A stretch of DNA of 64,000 bases from Deltaproteobacteria bacterium (GTDB lineage: Bacteria; Myxococcota_A; Polyangia; Polyangiales; Ga0077539): NCBI GenBank assembly GCA_030694465.1, contig JAUXYJ010000058.1, positions 1 to 64,000 of the forward strand, in the 5' to 3' direction. A program made the position numbers and the translations under genes. Within the stretch, counting starts at the first letter, position 1. The number at the start of each line of letters is the position of its first letter. Positions 62,609 through 64,000 of this stretch are shown here, in pieces. Under the pieces are notes generated by a model. That model searched no databases. It worked only from the letters and a program-made list of their open reading frames with translations, and was not told where the DNA came from.

Positions 62609-64000
62609 GTGAAAAACTCACGCGATCTTGCCCTCGCGCTCGCGCTGTTACTCAGCGCTGCGTGTGAGATTCCTCACGGAAATTTGCCGGATGCCACGCC
62701 CGATGTGCAGACCCAAGACAGCGCAATGGACGCATCCGGCGACGTCGCCGGGGACACCGGGCTCGTGTCTCATCCGGCGTGCGATGGTGTGATCGAGCTC
62801 GGCAGTGAGCGTGACGCTGGCAGCGACGCGGGGGCCCCGAGTGATCCAAACGAGACGGCGCGCTGGGCCGGCAACAACGAAGATACGCCGCCCGAACTCG
62901 AGAGCGCGTTGCAGCCTGCGGCGAGCGGGCGCTGCAGCTTTCGCGCGGTGCGACAGCGGCTCTTTCGCTATCGCGTGCGTACGGACTCGGCTCTCAGGGT
63001 CAGCACCAACAACGTGGGCAGCGACGGGCCGTTTGACTCGACGATTTTTGTCACGACTTCGCCCTGCGCCAGCGGCGCGCGAGTGCTCGGCTGCAACGAC
63101 GATGATCCCACCGCGCCGCCCAATCCGCACGTGACCCTGTCTCTCGCGGTGACGCCGTTGCTCAGCGCTGGGACCGAAGTGATCATCTCCGTGGCTGGTT
63201 TTTATCCCGCAGAAGGCAGCGGGCAGCCGCCCAACCCGACCGGCGAGGTGGGCGCATTTGTGCTCACGGTGTCCGAGGTCCCCGCGCGCGCGGAGGGGCA
63301 AGCGTGCGATGCCTCGGGACGCAGGGACGTGTGCGCGACGGACGCGCGGTGTCTCACGCTGGATGAGCGAGGTGCGATCTGCGTGCGCAATGGCGGGTCG
63401 CCGGGCGCGTTTTGCCGAGACGAAGACCAGTGTGATGCCCCGCTCGCGTGTGACGTGAACCGTGGCCGCTGCTTCTCAGAGACCAACACCGTGGGAGACC
63501 CTTGCGATCGCTTTGACGTGTATCTTCGCTGCGGAAGCGCGCTCACCTGTGTCGCCCCGCTCCGTGGCCAGCGCCGCGGGACGTGCGCCCGCAACGGTGC
63601 TCTGCTGACCGCATGCGCCCGCGCCGAGGGCTCACCGCCGCGCTGTGATGGCTCGCTGCGGTGCAGCCGCAACCTATGTCGCAACGTGGTCTCAAGCGGC
63701 GCGCGCTGTCACGTGCTCAATGATGGATGCCCCGACGATGAGTCGTGCGTAGTGAGCGAATTTGCAGGCGCTTATGGTCGATGTACGCCCCTCGGGGCGG
63801 CCGCTGGTGGCCTCTGTCGCGAGGGCGCGAGCGAGTGTGACGCGCCGTTGTTTTGTATCGCCAGCGGCGGCAGCGAGCGAACGTGTCGCACCGTGGGCCG
63901 CACGCAAGAGTCTCGCTGTGACAACGACGGAGTGTGCAGCTTTGACAACCCTTGCGTGGTGCCCGACCCCTCTCAGCCCTATGCGAGGGTCTGTCGCGTG
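62609..64000 (+). CDS. Cys-rich lipoprotein, N-terminal 464 residues (runs off the window)
   Basis: GTG 62609 opens a frame without a stop through 64000. VKNSRDLALALALLLSAAC is a signal peptide with the lipobox LSAAC. An Asp/Ala linker follows (ATPDVQTQDSAMDASGDVAGD), a beta-rich domain at ~residues 50-225 (LRVSTNNVGSDGPFDSTIFV), and then from ~230 a series of Cys-rich modules, each about 50 residues with 4-6 cysteines (FCRDEDQCDAPLACDVNRGRC, LRCGSALTCVAP, RCDGSLRCSRNLC). The pattern is like several myxobacterial surface lipoproteins; ligand unknown. It starts 5 bases after the small helical gene. Confidence 0.75.
   Translation, partial: MKNSRDLALALALLLSAACEIPHGNLPDATPDVQTQDSAMDASGDVAGDTGLVSHPACDGVIELGSERDAGSDAGAPSDPNETARWAGNNEDTPPELESALQPAASGRCSFRAVRQRLFRYRVRTDSALRVSTNNVGSDGPFDSTIFVTTSPCASGARVLGCNDDDPTAPPNPHVTLSLAVTPLLSAGTEVIISVAGFYPAEGSGQPPNPTGEVGAFVLTVSEVPARAEGQACDASGRRDVCATDARCLTLDERGAICVRNGGSPGAFCRDEDQCDAPLACDVNRGRCFSETNTVGDPCDRFDVYLRCGSALTCVAPLRGQRRGTCARNGALLTACARAEGSPPRCDGSLRCSRNLCRNVVSSGARCHVLNDGCPDDESCVVSEFAGAYGRCTPLGAAAGGLCREGASECDAPLFCIASGGSERTCRTVGRTQESRCDNDGVCSFDNPCVVPDPSQPYARVCRV

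Overview
The window reads as chromosomal DNA of a GC-rich Myxococcota bacterium (Polyangia or Sandaracinus-like by character, species not identifiable). The indicators are two proteins with MYXO-CTERM sorting tails, many lipoproteins with long Asp/Ala/Met-rich linkers after the lipobox, RCC1, FG-GAP, thrombospondin type 3 and IgGFc-binding-like surface proteins, a Ser/Thr kinase fused to a very large N-terminal region, and frequent GTG/TTG starts. I see no rRNA, tRNA, CRISPR array or prophage. The only mobile-element trace is the start of an IS256-type transposase at the left edge.

Layout. 1-7.8 kb: transposase fragment, VWA lipoprotein, ferrous iron uptake genes feoA-feoB with three small followers including a TetR regulator, a second TetR regulator, and an RCC1-repeat lipoprotein. 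7.9-13.7 kb: an export-directed cluster of a beta-barrel-like protein, a CX4CH lipoprotein, a two-heme DUF1549-like lipoprotein and a Tat-exported DUF1501 protein. 13.7-17.1 kb (minus): PdeM-type phosphoesterase translationally coupled to an Lhr-core helicase. 17.2-28.2 kb: IgGFc-binding-like lipoprotein, NAD(P)-binding oxidoreductase, HelD-type RNA polymerase recycling helicase, HEAT-repeat protein, small lipoprotein and the giant kinase. 28.4-36.4 kb: GNAT, polysaccharide deacetylase, compact endonuclease V, proline iminopeptidase, a DTW-domain protein and a VIT/VWA/DUF2135 lipoprotein.

36.4-40.4 kb (minus) is metabolic: pncB (NAD salvage) with a strong operator-like palindrome in its promoter, then a sahR-ahcY operon in which an ArsR-methyltransferase fusion precedes S-adenosylhomocysteine hydrolase. 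40.5-50.1 kb: a sensor-like protein divergent from sahR, a degenerate NodB-like membrane protein coupled to a Gln-rich lipoprotein, divergent aminotransferase and aldehyde dehydrogenase genes, a PrsW-pssA pair and a second, longer DTW protein.

50.1-53.0 kb is the most rearranged part: a DUF262 N-terminal stub, a lipoprotein of seven 189-bp FG-GAP repeats that ends abruptly, paired hairpins, a small reading frame, and two 53-bp related sequences bracketing the whole. 53.0-62.2 kb (minus): two MYXO-CTERM surface proteins, then an operon running FAD oxidoreductase, membrane polyferredoxin, histidine kinase. 62.3 kb to the end: a small helical protein and a Cys-rich lipoprotein running off the right edge.

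Genes are packed tightly. Several convergent pairs overlap or almost touch, and several same-strand pairs use ATGA/GTGA overlaps. No single multi-gene system of clearly unknown type is certain here. The best leads are the DUF1549/DUF1501 export cluster, the rearranged FG-GAP locus, the redox operon with its own kinase, and the operator-like sites near pncB and sahR.
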